A DNA stretch of 64,000 bases from Planomicrobium soli. Lineage in GTDB: Bacteria > Bacillota > Bacilli > Bacillales_A > Planococcaceae. The translations under genes and the position numbers were made by a program. The stretch is from contig NZ_PYAT01000012.1 of assembly GCF_003014655.1 (NCBI RefSeq), positions 20,580 through 84,579 of the forward strand, read 5' to 3'. Numbering within the stretch: position 1 is the first letter of the stretch; each line of letters opens with the position of its first letter. The notes below the pieces were generated by a model. The model made no database searches and was not told the origin of the DNA. It saw nothing but the letters and a program-made list of their open reading frames with translations. Shown piece after piece: positions 18,331-28,117 of this stretch.

Positions 18331-20880
18331 TTATTGAAAAACTTCTGCCATATCATCCGCAGTGATCAAAACAGATCGCGCTTTGCTGCCGTTTTGTTCG
18401 GAAATAAACCCTTGTTCTTCTAGCAAATCCATTAGTCTCGCTGCCCGGTTATAGCCTATATGGAATTTCCGTTGCAGCAATGAAGTGGATGCCGTTCCTT
18501 GCGCTAAGATAAAGCGGCATGCTTCTTCGAACAAGTCATCCTGTTCCCCTGGTGAAGTTGTTCGCTTCATCAGCTCTTCTTCTTTAAAAAAGTACTCGGG
18601 TTTGCCTTGTGCCCGCACATGCTCAATAATGGTTTCAATTTCTTCATCTGTCACAAAAGTTCCTTGAAGACGGACTGGCGCTGACATGCCGTTTCCAAGG
18701 TAAAGCATGTCCCCTCTGCCAAGAAGCCTTTCAGCTCCTTGCGAATCCAAAATGGTCCGGCTATCCACTTGCGATGACACGGAAAATGCAATACGCGTCG
18801 GGATGTTTGATTTGATCAAGCCGGTAATAACATCCACAGACGGACGCTGTGTTGCTATGACCAAATGGATGCCGCAAGCTCTTGCTTTCTGTGCAATTCG
18901 GCAGATGGCATCTTCCACATCAGAAGGCGACATCATCATTAAATCGGCCAACTCATCAATGATAATAAGAATATAAGGAAGGTGCTGCGCATGATCCCCT
19001 TTTTCTTTCACCGTTTTATTGTATCGGCTTATATCACGGACTCCAACGTGAGCGAACAATTGGTAGCGCCGCTCCATTTCTTCAACGGCCCACTTCAAAG
19101 AAGCGGTTGCAGCTTTCACATCTGTAATTACAGGGCTGACCAAATGCGGGATATGGTTGTAAGGAGCCAATTCCACCATTTTCGGGTCAATCAACAATAA
19201 TTTCAAATCTTTCGGTGAAGACTTGTACAACAAACTCACTAAGAGAGAATTGATGCAGACACTCTTCCCTGAACCGGTTGCTCCGGCAATCAAACCGTGC
19301 GGCATTTTGCGCAAGTCAAGCGTCACGGGCTTTCCAGTCAAATCCAGCCCAAGTGCCGCTTCCAGCGGAGAATCAGATTCCCTAAAGACCGGGCTATCAA
19401 TAATTTCTGAAATCCGCACTGCGCGTGATGTTCGGTTTGGAATTTCGATGCCGATAGAGCTTTTCCCAGGAATCGGCGCTTGTATGCGTATGTCTTTTGC
19501 CGCAAGTGCCAATTTCAAGTCGTCGGCTAAGTTACGGATTTTGCTGACTTTCACTCCTTGAGCTACCGTTAGTTCGAATTGGGTGACAGCTGGCCCTTGG
19601 ACAATACTTAAAATGGACGCCTGGATTTGAAAATGGGAAAGCGCTTCAACTAGCCGTTCGCCCTGCTCTTCCATCCAGCTCTCATCTTTCCGGTCATCTT
19701 CCGGCGCCAATAAGAAGTCGCTTTCCGGATGCAAATAAGCCGATGGTTTTTCTTCCGCTATTTCAATAGGAGACTCTTTTTCTGCCGGAAGGCTTTCTTT
19801 GGCTGGTTTTGTCTCTACTGCTATCGCTTCGGCTGGTTTTGAGGTTTTTTCTATTTTCAGTTCCGTCGCTACCGCTTCTTCACGCTTAGGCTCGACTGGT
19901 TTATTTGCAGCCGAACTTCCGTTTTTCATCAGCCGCTGTTTGTCTGACTTCAGCATCAACACATTGAAAGGCACCGTTTTTTCGCGTTTCTTTTCCTGGA
20001 CCGATTCTGCTTTTTCAATCTCAGGTTGCAGTTTTTGTGCTGTTATATGTACTGCTTGTTCATTTTCTTCTTTTACAGGTTCTTGCGGTATTGTTACGGT
20101 TTCTTGATCGGCGAATTCCTGTACTAGGACCGGTTCTTCTTCAACTGCCGGCTCTTGTACGCTTTCTTTTTCTTCTTCGACGAACGTTTCTGTTCTACTA
20201 ACAGGTGCCTCTTCTATTACAGGCTCTTGTAAAAGAATGGGCGCTTCTTCAAGCACTGGCGCCTGCTCTTGAATAGCTGGCGGCGCTTCCCGATAAACTG
20301 GGGTTTGCCCAGCATTAGCTCCTGAAATTAGATTTTCGTCTAAAATCGGTTGTGAAACAATTGATTTTCCGCTCGGTTCTTTAGTCTGTTGAACCGTCTG
20401 CCTATGTGCCATTGGCTCGGGCAACTTTTTCGGTTCAAAATGAATTTCTTTCCGTTCGAGCAAGTTTTCGATCGGTGCCGGCCTTGATTCATCAAAGCCG
20501 TATACCGGAGAAGGAACCTTTGTCGGCTCGAAACGGCGCGTTTTGTTAAGTGGCTTCGGCGCAGAAGTTTGCGGTCTGCTCTTTGGCGGTACGGTCTTGT
20601 TGCTTGGAGGAGCAATAGGTTTACGTACCGGCGAAACTGCCGGTTCCGGAGTCTGCATCTCAAGAGACGGAAGCTTTTCCTTCTTCATAGAAGGTTCTAT
20701 TTTCACTAGTGTGGCATCCCGTCTTATGAAGACCTCTTTTTCATCATCCGGAATAAGCGGAAAACGAAATGGAGTCGGCCCTTTTTGCTGAGGCGGCGCT
20801 TGTTCCCAGTCGGCTTCCTTACTTTCCTCTTCTAAATCCTCAGGAAACATACGCTTCCATATATTTTTTACCCAGCCCAT
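18331..20880 (-). CDS. sftA: SftA, soluble FtsK/SpoIIIE-family DNA translocase
   Basis: Septum-associated DNA pump that clears chromosome DNA from the division plane. There are no transmembrane helices, which separates it from SpoIIIE and marks it as SftA (YtpT/YtpS). The first 400 residues form a Pro/Glu/Lys/Val-rich linker; the motor domain follows with Walker A GATGSGKS at about 529-536 and Walker B ILIIIDELADLM at about 637. The C-terminal gamma winged helix for KOPS/SRS-type DNA recognition is visible in SLLQRKFHIGYNRAARLMD. It is seven bases after ytpR and probably cotranscribed with ytpQ-ytpR; the ribosome site is weak. Confidence 0.95.
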   Translation of the reverse strand: MGWVKNIWKRMFPEDLEEESKEADWEQAPPQQKGPTPFRFPLIPDDEKEVFIRRDATLVKIEPSMKKEKLPSLEMQTPEPAVSPVRKPIAPPSNKTVPPKSRPQTSAPKPLNKTRRFEPTKVPSPVYGFDESRPAPIENLLERKEIHFEPKKLPEPMAHRQTVQQTKEPSGKSIVSQPILDENLISGANAGQTPVYREAPPAIQEQAPVLEEAPILLQEPVIEEAPVSRTETFVEEEKESVQEPAVEEEPVLVQEFADQETVTIPQEPVKEENEQAVHITAQKLQPEIEKAESVQEKKREKTVPFNVLMLKSDKQRLMKNGSSAANKPVEPKREEAVATELKIEKTSKPAEAIAVETKPAKESLPAEKESPIEIAEEKPSAYLHPESDFLLAPEDDRKDESWMEEQGERLVEALSHFQIQASILSIVQGPAVTQFELTVAQGVKVSKIRNLADDLKLALAAKDIRIQAPIPGKSSIGIEIPNRTSRAVRISEIIDSPVFRESDSPLEAALGLDLTGKPVTLDLRKMPHGLIAGATGSGKSVCINSLLVSLLYKSSPKDLKLLLIDPKMVELAPYNHIPHLVSPVITDVKAATASLKWAVEEMERRYQLFAHVGVRDISRYNKTVKEKGDHAQHLPYILIIIDELADLMMMSPSDVEDAICRIAQKARACGIHLVIATQRPSVDVITGLIKSNIPTRIAFSVSSQVDSRTILDSQGAERLLGRGDMLYLGNGMSAPVRLQGTFVTDEEIETIIEHVRAQGKPEYFFKEEELMKRTTSPGEQDDLFEEACRFILAQGTASTSLLQRKFHIGYNRAARLMDLLEEQGFISEQNGSKARSVLITADDMAEVFQ

Positions 20881-20886
20881 ATTGCG

Positions 20887-21495
20887 TCACGCCTTTACTT
20901 CAAATGGCGAACCGATTTCTGCATCTGCGGGCAAGACAAGTATTCCTTTTTCTTGCGGAGCATCAGGCAAAGCCAATTCTTTTGCAGAGCAAATCATCCC
21001 GCTCGAAGCAACACCACGCAATTCAGCGTCCCGTATCAGCATTCCCGAAGGCATGATTGCCCCGACTTTCGCCACTACCACTTTTTGTCCTTGCTCAACG
21101 TTCGGCGCCCCGCAAACGATTTGTAGTGTTTCTGCTCCGACAGCCACCTGGCATACGTTCAGTTTGTCGGCATTGGGATGCTTTTCTTGTGCTGCGACAA
21201 AGCCGACAACAAATTTAGGGGATAAATCCACTTCTAAGATATAGTCGATATCGTTTTTCTCCAATGCATTTTGCAGCGAAGTCACTAGTTCTTCCGATAA
21301 ATCCACTGCCTGAGTTTCCGGGAAATCAATATAAGAAGACGCGTTGAACAAGTTGAATCCGGTGATTTGATCTGCTTCGTCCTTTATAAGGGTGACATCT
21401 CCTGAAATTTGCACGGTGATTTCTTCTGGTTTTTCCATTTGTAATTGAACCAACAATACATCGCCGATTCCATCTTTATTGTAAAAAACATTCAT
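20887..21495 (-). CDS. ytpR: YtpR, tRNA-binding-domain (EMAP/OB-fold) protein
   Basis: A stand-alone EMAPII/PheT-N-like tRNA-binding fold: VDLSPKFVVGFVAAQEKHPNADKLNVCQV and the IVCGAPN motif lie in the C-terminal half (about 90-200), preceded by a DUF4479 N-terminal part. It resembles the N-terminal region of the phenylalanyl-tRNA synthetase beta chain. At 202 residues it is the usual size. Its start overlaps the ytpQ stop as ATGA, so the pair is translationally coupled. Cellular role not established. Confidence 0.93.
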   Translation of the reverse strand: MNVFYNKDGIGDVLLVQLQMEKPEEITVQISGDVTLIKDEADQITGFNLFNASSYIDFPETQAVDLSEELVTSLQNALEKNDIDYILEVDLSPKFVVGFVAAQEKHPNADKLNVCQVAVGAETLQIVCGAPNVEQGQKVVVAKVGAIMPSGMLIRDAELRGVASSGMICSAKELALPDAPQEKGILVLPADAEIGSPFEVKA

Positions 21496-22307
21496 TTTTT
21501 ATCGTTCTCCTTGGTTGGTCTATTTTTTGCCATAATGAAGATTGGCTCCAGTTCATCTTTATCGTATATGAATGACAAAGAAGTGATTGGCACTTTGCCG
21601 TTTGTGAAAAAGTGCATCGCCATTTGCGCTAATACGTCATACCCGGTTTCATTGCGGATATCGCCGATGATCAGCACATCCTGATGGGGAACGGAAACTG
21701 TCATATCTCCGGTTATTTTCATTTTCATTTCTTTAAGGAAAGATTCATTCAAGATCCGCGACGCATCATATCCATCATTTTCATTCAAAAAATAAAAGAT
21801 ATTGCCTGCAACATGGTCTTCTTTTAATTTATTCGCCAGCTTTTTCACTTGAAATTTTGCAACTTCTTTCAGCTGGTCTTCTGTCAGACTTAATGAATTT
21901 AACACATTTTCATCAATTAAGCGATAGGTAGTACCAGCATCCACGGCGAAATACACCCGTGTTTCCGCCGTGTGTTCTGACGTAATGAACTTATGGCCTT
22001 CATTGGATTCCAGTGGAAATGAAGTTGAGCGAATTACCGGATAAATGTGTTCTGAAGACACGAGCTCCCCTTTCGCTTCTCTTTCCATCGCGTTAAACGT
22101 TTCTGTAATGGTGTAGACGATTTCCTCTATCGCATCGTCGCCTTTTGCCTGATAACGGTTGATTACCTGCGGAAGCGAAAGAGACATGCCTTTTTGCAAG
22201 GTTTCATGGCGAATATGAACCATATCTTTTTCGCGGTCAAAGCGCCATTCCAATTGGCGGCTTGGCATCCGCTCTCTTAATAAGTTCACCAATTCAGTTG
22301 ATTTCAT
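21492..22307 (-). CDS. ytpQ: YtpQ, DUF1444 family protein
   Basis: 271-residue cytoplasmic protein of DUF1444, a family confined mainly to Bacillales. Recognisable stretches are the N-terminal MKSTELVNLLRERMP and YPVIRSTSFP. No catalytic motif can be named. It heads the ytpQ-ytpR-sftA cluster: its stop overlaps the ytpR start (ATGA). Function unknown; conserved proximity to a DNA translocase may reflect only operon structure. Confidence 0.92.
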   Translation of the reverse strand: MKSTELVNLLRERMPSRQLEWRFDREKDMVHIRHETLQKGMSLSLPQVINRYQAKGDDAIEEIVYTITETFNAMEREAKGELVSSEHIYPVIRSTSFPLESNEGHKFITSEHTAETRVYFAVDAGTTYRLIDENVLNSLSLTEDQLKEVAKFQVKKLANKLKEDHVAGNIFYFLNENDGYDASRILNESFLKEMKMKITGDMTVSVPHQDVLIIGDIRNETGYDVLAQMAMHFFTNGKVPITSLSFIYDKDELEPIFIMAKNRPTKENDKK

Positions 22308-22323
22308 GAGCGTTCATCCTTTC

Positions 22324-22362
22324 AAAAATAAACGGTTCAGCCCAGAAGGCGAACCGTCTTTT
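22324..22362 (-). terminator. Terminator of ytpP
   Basis: GACGGTTCGCC-TTCTGG-GCTGAACCGT hairpin followed by T-rich DNA, between ytpP and ytpQ. Confidence 0.82.
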
Positions 22363-22365
22363 TTA

Positions 22366-22683
22366 TTATTTCGGCAAATTGGCCAGGAATGATTCGATTT
22401 CTTCTTGCGTCTTCCGGTCTTTGCTGACAAATCGCCCTGCTTCCTGGCCATTATTGAATGCCAGAAAACTTGGGATTCCATAGACATCTTTTTCAATGCA
22501 CAAATCAATAAATTCATCGCGGTCAACAGAAATAAATTCATATTCCTGAAAAGAATTTTCCACCTCGGGCATGATTGGGTCAATTACCCGGCAATCCGGA
22601 CACCATCCGGCTGTAAACATGAATACGACCGGTTTCTCCTCGGCCAAATCATGGAATTCGTCAACTGATTGTAAACGTCTCAT
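22366..22683 (-). CDS. ytpP: YtpP, thioredoxin-like protein
   Basis: 105-residue thioredoxin fold with the active site AGWCPDCRVIDP (Cys pair at about 28 and 31, CPDC instead of CGPC) and the cis-Pro loop YGIPSFLAF. It is likely a thiol-disulfide oxidoreductase in the cytoplasm; the substrate is unknown. I place the start at the ATG at 22683, which follows AGGGGTGGGA; a GTG four codons upstream falls inside that ribosome site. Confidence 0.92.
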   Translation of the reverse strand: MRRLQSVDEFHDLAEEKPVVFMFTAGWCPDCRVIDPIMPEVENSFQEYEFISVDRDEFIDLCIEKDVYGIPSFLAFNNGQEAGRFVSKDRKTQEEIESFLANLPK

Positions 22684-22697
22684 GTATAGTCCCACCC

Positions 22698-23213
22698 CTA
22701 TTCTTCCGGATCGATCGATCGGATTGTTTTCATCATCCAGTCCATATTGTCAGCAATATTGCTTTCTTTGGAAATGGTGGTCATTTTCACGCCGCCCACA
22801 CTCTCTACAATCTCATAGCGTTCTTCAGCAATCAGCCGGACTGTTGTAAAGCCGAAACGGCCATTTTGTTCGAAGGTTTCATCCACCAGCCACTGTTGTT
22901 CTGGATTTGCTTTTTGAAGATCATAAAAAAACTTGCTGTCACTTTTTTCATTCGGATTTATAAACAATACAAAAGAATCGCTGCCTTTTGTAATAATCAC
23001 GTTATTTCTATCGGAAGGTTTTTCAATTGTATAGCCGCCAGGGAGATATAGGCCCCTATCATCCGCCTGTTCATTGGTGTTCATCGGTTCTTGTTCGAAC
23101 GCATCACGTGCATTCGCTAAACCATCAGCAACCCGCTCTTCTGGCGTTGCCATGCAACCGGCCAGCATCACTGCTGTAAAAAGAATCATTCCGACCCATC
23201 TTTTTCGAGGCAC
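22698..23213 (-). CDS. Putative lipoprotein of unknown function
   Basis: 171 residues with a lipoprotein signal: Lys/Arg N-terminus, hydrophobic core and lipobox LAGC with Cys20 as the lipidation site. The mature part (PEERVADGLANARDAFEQEP, then a beta-rich section) has no motif I can name. I choose the GTG at 23213, seven bases after GGAGG; the ATG two codons upstream is too close to the ribosome site. It lies 14 bases upstream of ytpP and is probably cotranscribed with it. Confidence 0.8.
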   Translation of the reverse strand: MPRKRWVGMILFTAVMLAGCMATPEERVADGLANARDAFEQEPMNTNEQADDRGLYLPGGYTIEKPSDRNNVIITKGSDSFVLFINPNEKSDSKFFYDLQKANPEQQWLVDETFEQNGRFGFTTVRLIAEERYEIVESVGGVKMTTISKESNIADNMDWMMKTIRSIDPEE

Positions 23214-23246
23214 AAACATTCCTCCTTAGCTTTGCATGTTCTTATT

Positions 23247-23795
23247 TTAAAGGTGTTTCGAAGCACATGCAACTGAATCGCCGCTTAGCATGTATTGTCC
23301 GAGCAAAAGTTTGACGATATGCTGAAACATCTCATCACGATTGACAAGTCCTGCTGTCAGAATTCCGACGGCGCCTTTATGATGGCGAATGCCGCTTTCC
23401 TGCGCATATACATCCATGATCGGACCAAGTTCCTCTCCTGCCCGTAAAGGATCCGCAATGCTTTTTGGCAATGGAATTTGCGCCCCGGCCGCGGTATAAA
23501 GCTCCCCACTTTCTGAATAAAGAGCACCCCAATTGCACAAATGCAGCACACCTTCCAGTTCATAGACGCCCCCTTCAAGGCCTATGGCAATATCAGCCTC
23601 ACAGCGGAGTGCTCGCTGGGCCCGGTTGACCGCACCAAGCCGGGTTTCTTCAAGAGAAAAAGGTTGTGCCGACACGCCGGAATCCGTCTCCAAGGATTGC
23701 AGTTCAAAAGCCATTTCCAGTTCGGTTAAGACGGTTGAAACGGCTTTGATTTTTGCAGGATTGCTTGAGGCGATAACTGCATGAATTTTTTTCAT
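23247..23795 (-). CDS. DUF84 family non-canonical purine NTP phosphatase (YjjX-like)
   Basis: Members of the ITPase-like DUF84 family hydrolyse inosine/xanthosine triphosphates and keep them out of nucleic acids. The N-terminal VIASSNPAKIKAV is the characteristic substrate-binding loop, and GAVNRAQRAL, IAIGLEGGVY and HHKGAVGILTAG follow in order. The start at 23795 follows AAAGGA and gives 182 residues; upstream in-frame ATGs have no ribosome site. It lies between an M42 peptidase gene and the lipoprotein gene, all in one direction. Confidence 0.88.
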   Translation of the reverse strand: MKKIHAVIASSNPAKIKAVSTVLTELEMAFELQSLETDSGVSAQPFSLEETRLGAVNRAQRALRCEADIAIGLEGGVYELEGVLHLCNWGALYSESGELYTAAGAQIPLPKSIADPLRAGEELGPIMDVYAQESGIRHHKGAVGILTAGLVNRDEMFQHIVKLLLGQYMLSGDSVACASKHL

Positions 23796-23831
23796 TTTTT
23801 CATTCCTTTCAATTTTCATGTGATGCTCGGA

Positions 23832-23857
23832 CAAAAAAAAGAGCCCGAAGGCACTTT
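23832..23857 (-). terminator. Terminator of the M42 peptidase gene
   Basis: AGTGCC-TTCG-GGCTCT stem with a stable tetraloop and eight T, directly after the ytoP stop. Confidence 0.8.
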
Positions 23858-23858
23858 T

Positions 23859-24932
23859 TTAAACGTTTTGTTTAATTGTTTCAACAGTGGAGCGGTCGGC
23901 AGTCTTCACAAGCTGCTTTAGCAATTCTTTTGCAGCTGCGTAATCATCCGTATGGACAATAGATGCTGCTGTGTGGATATAACGTGAGCAAATGCCAATG
24001 ACCGAACTCGGTACGCCTTGGTTTGAAATATGGACGCGGCCTGCATCAGTACCGCCAGGCGACACAAAAAACTGATGCGGAATTTTGTGGGTTGCTGCTG
24101 TATCCAAAATAAATTCGCGCATGCCCCGGTGCGTAACCATACTTTTATCCAGAATGCGGATAAGCGTTCCTTTGCCAAGTTGGCCAAATTCATTTTTATT
24201 GCCGTTTGCATCGTTTGCCGGGCTGGCGTCAAGCGCAAAAAACATGTCGGGATCGATCATGTTTGCTGCTGTCTGTGCACCGCGCAATCCGACCTCCTCC
24301 ATAACCGTCGCACCTGAAAACAGTTGGTTTGGCAAAGTTTCACCATTCAACTCTTTCAGCAGTTCTATTGCCAGACCGCAGCCGTAGCGATTATCCCAAG
24401 CCTTGGCCATGATTTTCTTCTCATTTGCCATTGGTGTAAACGGGCTGAAAGGAACGATTTGCTGCCCTGGACGTATCCCTATTGCAAGAGCATCGTCTTT
24501 GTTATCAGCTCCGATATCGATCAGCATGTTTTTAATATCCATTGGTTTTTTACGAAGCTCTTCACTTAATAGATGCGGTGGAATTGAACCTATGACCCCT
24601 GGAATGGATTTGTCGCCGGCGATAACTTCCACGCGGGTTGCAAGCATTACTTGATTCCACCAGCCACCTAGCGGCTGGAAGCGAAGGAGGCCATTATCAG
24701 TAATGGATGAAACCATGAACCCGACTTCGTCCATATGGCCAGCAACCATGATTCGCGGCCCATCTTCTTTGCCGCGTTTGACACCGAAGACACTTCCTAG
24801 CTTATCTTGGATAATTTCATCAGAGTATTTACCGAGTTCATGTTTCATAAACTTTCTTACTGCATGTTCGTTGCCAGGAGTTCCCGGAAGTTCCGTCAAA
24901 GTTTTGAATAGATTTATTGTTTCACGGTTCAT
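23859..24932 (-). CDS. ytoP: M42 family metallo-aminopeptidase (YtoP)
   Basis: Dinuclear-metal glutamyl/leucyl aminopeptidase of the tetrahedral-particle family. Metal and catalytic residues are visible in [38 protein letters not shown] and [10 protein letters not shown]; a late GGTDAGRVH gives the last histidine ligand region. The 357-residue length fits. Cytoplasmic. The start follows TAGGAGG. Confidence 0.95.
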   Translation of the reverse strand: MNRETINLFKTLTELPGTPGNEHAVRKFMKHELGKYSDEIIQDKLGSVFGVKRGKEDGPRIMVAGHMDEVGFMVSSITDNGLLRFQPLGGWWNQVMLATRVEVIAGDKSIPGVIGSIPPHLLSEELRKKPMDIKNMLIDIGADNKDDALAIGIRPGQQIVPFSPFTPMANEKKIMAKAWDNRYGCGLAIELLKELNGETLPNQLFSGATVMEEVGLRGAQTAANMIDPDMFFALDASPANDANGNKNEFGQLGKGTLIRILDKSMVTHRGMREFILDTAATHKIPHQFFVSPGGTDAGRVHISNQGVPSSVIGICSRYIHTAASIVHTDDYAAAKELLKQLVKTADRSTVETIKQNV

Positions 24933-25100
24933 ATAACTAATTCCTCCTAAATAACTGCCTTTTATCAGTTTAGAGTTTTTATCGAAGTATTTCCACTTTT
25001 ATATTTCGATTAGCGAAAGAAAAGTTTTGCATGCCACATTATTTCCTTGCTCGTTTTCTTTTATGGTACAATTTATTCAGCACGTATAGGAGGGATTCGA

Positions 25101-25415
25101 GTGAAAAATCGCGATTTATTGATTGGGTTTGCAACAGGAGCTGTTACGGCTTTTTTAGTAAAAGAAGCATACGACCGCAAAGAAAAGCTTTACTCAGCAG
25201 ACGATGTGCTGAAGCAAGTGAAATCTGCCTTTAAAGAAGAAGGGCCGATCGACGGTTCCTGGATTTTCATGAAAACCGAACCGTACAAACAGCACGCAGT
25301 AACAACAGAAGTCTACAAAGGCGGCATTACGCGCCACCGCCAAGATCAGCTGGAACAATTCGAATTTCTCGCTGACGCTTATACCGGCGCCGTTTTAGAA
25401 GTAAAAAAAGTATAA
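25101..25415 (+). CDS. ytzB: YtzB-like PepSY-domain small protein
   Basis: 104 residues beginning at a GTG ten bases after TAGGAGG. The N-terminus MKNRDLLIGFATGAVTAFLVKEA holds a single membrane segment that may act as an uncleaved anchor, followed by a PepSY-like alpha/beta domain (IDGSWIFMKTEPYKQHAVTTEVYKGGITR). PepSY domains are thought to inhibit peptidases; the divergent neighbour ytoP encodes a peptidase, but a link is only suggestive. Confidence 0.85.
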   Translation: MKNRDLLIGFATGAVTAFLVKEAYDRKEKLYSADDVLKQVKSAFKEEGPIDGSWIFMKTEPYKQHAVTTEVYKGGITRHRQDQLEQFEFLADAYTGAVLEVKKV

Positions 25416-25440
25416 AAAGGAACTATTTTTGTTCCTTTTT
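25416..25440 (+). terminator. Terminator of ytzB
   Basis: AAAAAGGAAC-TATTTTT-GTTCCTTTTT directly after the stop. A second hairpin (GCTGCCGA/TCGGCGGC) follows at about 25444-25470. The rest of the gap to 25593 shows nothing I can name. Confidence 0.85.
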
Positions 25441-25593
25441 GCAAGCTGCCGAGAATTTTTCGGCGGCTTTTTATTTCCTTTGAAACAGACTTTTGCACGC
25501 CTGCTATCCGTAGTTCCCGCTTATTCTCCGAACTTATGCCTCCCTATTGGTTTGCTGGAGAACCTGCCTCTTACACAGAACTTTTTCACTAGT

Positions 25594-25621
25594 AAAAAAG
25601 AGCCGGGATTCCGGCTCTTTC
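25594..25621 (-). terminator. Terminator of ytnP
   Basis: AGAGCCGG-AATC-CCGGCTCT with a following T run on the minus strand. Confidence 0.88.
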
Positions 25622-25623
25622 TA

Positions 25624-26475
25624 CTATTTCAATTCTTTATATTTGACCGATTTGACAATTTCTTTGCCGTCTTGGCTCCATTTTAATATGCGGTAATAAG
25701 CGTCATGGTAAAAGGTGAAGTAAAAGCCTTTTTCCAAAGCTTCTTTTACCAATTTCTCTTTTGCATAGATTGAATCCATCGGATAGTCATCATATGCCAG
25801 GACCCAGAGCGGATTTTGATGGGCATGAGTCGGCATAATGTCGCCCATATGCAGAATCGTTTCCCCGCCGCTTGCCAGTTTGATAACGCTGTGGCCATTT
25901 GAATGCCCGCCAGTATGTATCATGGAAATCGCCTCAAAAAGTGTCAGTTCTTTTTCGAATGTTTCTATTTGAGAAACGATCGGCTCCCAGTTTTCTTTCC
26001 AGTAGGTATTTCTCGAACGAATATTGGGGTTTTTCATTTCTTCCCATTCAACAGAAGATACATAGATTTTTGCATTTGGAAAAACTGGTGCGTAAGCCTC
26101 TCCATTTTTTTTCGTCAATCCAGCTGCATGGTCGCCATGCAAATGTGTCATTAATACGATATCAATATCTTCCAATGTTAACCCTAGTTCTTTCAAGTCT
26201 TCCTCAATCCGAGATTCTGAAGAAACGCCTAAGTTACGCTTTTGGCGATCCGTCAATTTTCCAGCCCCAAGGCCGCTATCAATAATAATATTGTGGCCTT
26301 GGAACTGAACTAAAATTGGGTGCGTCGGCAATTCAATTTGATTGTCTTCAGTGACTGGATACCGCTTCGACCAGACAACTTTCGGCACTACTCCAAACAT
26401 TGTGCCCCCGTCCAGCCATGTGGTTCCCCCATCCAGCCACGTTAATGTCATGTCGTGAAATTGAAACTTCTCCAT
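25624..26475 (-). CDS. ytnP: YtnP, metallo-beta-lactamase-fold quorum-quenching lactonase family
   Basis: MBL-fold hydrolase with the metal-binding [10 protein letters not shown] motif (about residue 113-122), a later HTGGHSNGH and [10 protein letters not shown], and DSGLGAG in the N-terminal part. B. subtilis YtnP degrades N-acyl-homoserine lactones and interferes with Streptomyces signalling, which suggests, but does not prove, the same role here. 283 residues. Near the N-terminus TWLDGGT is duplicated in tandem, where family members have a diverged version. The start follows GGGGGATGG. Confidence 0.88.
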   Translation of the reverse strand: MEKFQFHDMTLTWLDGGTTWLDGGTMFGVVPKVVWSKRYPVTEDNQIELPTHPILVQFQGHNIIIDSGLGAGKLTDRQKRNLGVSSESRIEEDLKELGLTLEDIDIVLMTHLHGDHAAGLTKKNGEAYAPVFPNAKIYVSSVEWEEMKNPNIRSRNTYWKENWEPIVSQIETFEKELTLFEAISMIHTGGHSNGHSVIKLASGGETILHMGDIMPTHAHQNPLWVLAYDDYPMDSIYAKEKLVKEALEKGFYFTFYHDAYYRILKWSQDGKEIVKSVKYKELK

Positions 26476-26493
26476 TTTCCATCCCCCTGATCA

Positions 26494-27144
26494 TTAGACT
26501 GCCTGAAATTGTGCTTCCAGCCGATAAATCGGCTGCCCTTTTTTCGAAAACTTTTCTTCATACTCGGTCATAATGTTCCATTCCGGCTCATTGGCATGCA
26601 AATCCAATGAAACGTCTTTTAACAACATGCCATATTCGGAAATGCTGGTAAGCGAATATTCGAATAAACCACGGTTGTCCGTCTTGAAGTGGATTTCGCC
26701 ATTTTCAGGCAGAACTGTTTCGTATAACCGTAAAAACGTCTCATGTGTCAGACGGCGTTTTGCATGGCGAGATTTTGGCCATGGATCCGAAAAGTTCAAG
26801 TAAAGCCGGTCCACTTCGCCTTTCTCGAAATACGATTCGATATCTTTTGCGTTCACTTTCAACAGGCGCAAGTTTGGAATGCCGCCTTCCTCTTCCAAAA
26901 CACGCTCGAGTGCGCTGACAATAACGCTGTCAAAAAGTTCGATTCCTATATAGTTGATGTCCGGATTCATTTTCGCCATACCGACGATAAACCGGCCTTT
27001 CCCTGTTCCCGCTTCAATGTGCAGCGGGTGATCATTGCCAAAAACTTCTTGCCATTTCCCTTTTACTTTCTCCGGTTCGGGAATGATGATTTCCGGATGG
27101 GCTCCGATTAACTCGGCTGCCCATGGTTTAAAACGTGATCTCAT
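26494..27144 (-). CDS. trmB: tRNA (guanine-N7-)-methyltransferase
   Basis: SAM-dependent enzyme forming m7G46 in tRNA. The Rossmann methyltransferase core shows [16 protein letters not shown] and [12 protein letters not shown], and the substrate motif [17 protein letters not shown] is diagnostic for TrmB. I set the start at 27144, which overlaps the ytlR stop as TAATG with GAGGAAG in the ytlR tail, giving 216 residues; upstream in-frame codons lack a ribosome site. Translation is likely coupled to ytlR. Confidence 0.97.
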   Translation of the reverse strand: MRSRFKPWAAELIGAHPEIIIPEPEKVKGKWQEVFGNDHPLHIEAGTGKGRFIVGMAKMNPDINYIGIELFDSVIVSALERVLEEEGGIPNLRLLKVNAKDIESYFEKGEVDRLYLNFSDPWPKSRHAKRRLTHETFLRLYETVLPENGEIHFKTDNRGLFEYSLTSISEYGMLLKDVSLDLHANEPEWNIMTEYEEKFSKKGQPIYRLEAQFQAV

Positions 27145-28073
27145 TAGTCTTCCTCTTTCTGTTCTATATTCACAGATTGCCAATACTGTTTGCTCACAGC
27201 GTATGTTACTGTTTGATTTATAGGCATTGTTCCTGCACTATCTCCATCAATATGGCGGAAAACGGCTTTATTCGCCGTTAGCCTGAACTCAGGCCGGCTC
27301 ATTTGGGCCACTTCCTTGAAACGCGTATGGGTTCCAGTAAATACCGTACCAAAAACGAATAATAGTTTCAATCGGGACAAATTATGGACGACCGTTAATT
27401 CCACCAATCCATCGTCCGCTTTAGAATGGGGCGAAATTTTCATGCCTCCTCCGAAATAAGGCTGATTGCTGACCGTTGCGAACCAGACATTGTCAAACAC
27501 TTGCCTATTGTTCCCGTTCTCCACCGTCAATTGAAACCGTTCAAAGTTCATCAACGTTTTGATAACGTAAAGCACATAAACAATTTTTCCAGCCCTGAAT
27601 TGATTTAGCCATTTTTTAACCGGCGACCGGTTGACCAGCACCGAAATTTCGGCATCAAAACCGATGCCAGAACTACTGACAAAATAAGCCCTCGCTTCTT
27701 CGCTGAATTGACCCAGGTCTTTTTTTATATAACCTGGACTTTTTAGAAAGCGAACGATAGATTCCGCGTCAGAAAAAGCGGAAAACCCTCTGCAAAAATC
27801 GTTGCCCGATCCCGCTGGAACGGCACCGACAACTAGATGCTCAGCTCCTGCTGCACCGGCAATGATTTCGCGCAATGTGCCATCTCCTCCAAAGCCGACC
27901 AGAAGAACTTTTTCTGTTGAAACACGCAGCTCTTTTGCCACGCTCGTGGCATGGCCCTTCTTTTCAGTAACCACAGCTTCAAAAGGAAAAGGGATGGTTT
28001 GCTCGAAGCGCCGCCACTTTTTCAGGGCATTGCCGTTGCCGGCGGCCGGATTGATGATGAACACTACTTTCAT
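27144..28073 (-). CDS. ytlR: Diacylglycerol/lipid kinase family protein (YtlR)
   Basis: DAGK-catalytic-domain protein: [17 protein letters not shown] at the N-terminus, the ATP-binding [15 protein letters not shown] and the [14 protein letters not shown] motif typical of DgkB/YegS-like kinases, followed by a beta-sandwich C-terminal domain. It probably phosphorylates a lipid, but the substrate is unknown. 309 residues. The ribosome site is weak (GGCGG). Coupled to trmB. Confidence 0.9.
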   Translation of the reverse strand: MKVVFIINPAAGNGNALKKWRRFEQTIPFPFEAVVTEKKGHATSVAKELRVSTEKVLLVGFGGDGTLREIIAGAAGAEHLVVGAVPAGSGNDFCRGFSAFSDAESIVRFLKSPGYIKKDLGQFSEEARAYFVSSSGIGFDAEISVLVNRSPVKKWLNQFRAGKIVYVLYVIKTLMNFERFQLTVENGNNRQVFDNVWFATVSNQPYFGGGMKISPHSKADDGLVELTVVHNLSRLKLLFVFGTVFTGTHTRFKEVAQMSRPEFRLTANKAVFRHIDGDSAGTMPINQTVTYAVSKQYWQSVNIEQKEED

Positions 28074-28117
28074 TTGCCGCCACTCAGCGGCACTGCACTA
28101 TGCGAACAAATCATTCG

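Noticed and set aside
25429..25686. 85-codon frame after ytzB
   Set aside because: It starts in the ytzB terminator and runs through the ytnP terminator; no ribosome site and no coding pattern.
26401..26450. Frame-breaking insertion in ytnP
   Set aside because: The tandem TWLDGGT keeps the reading frame, and homologues have a similar number of residues there, so the gene is intact.
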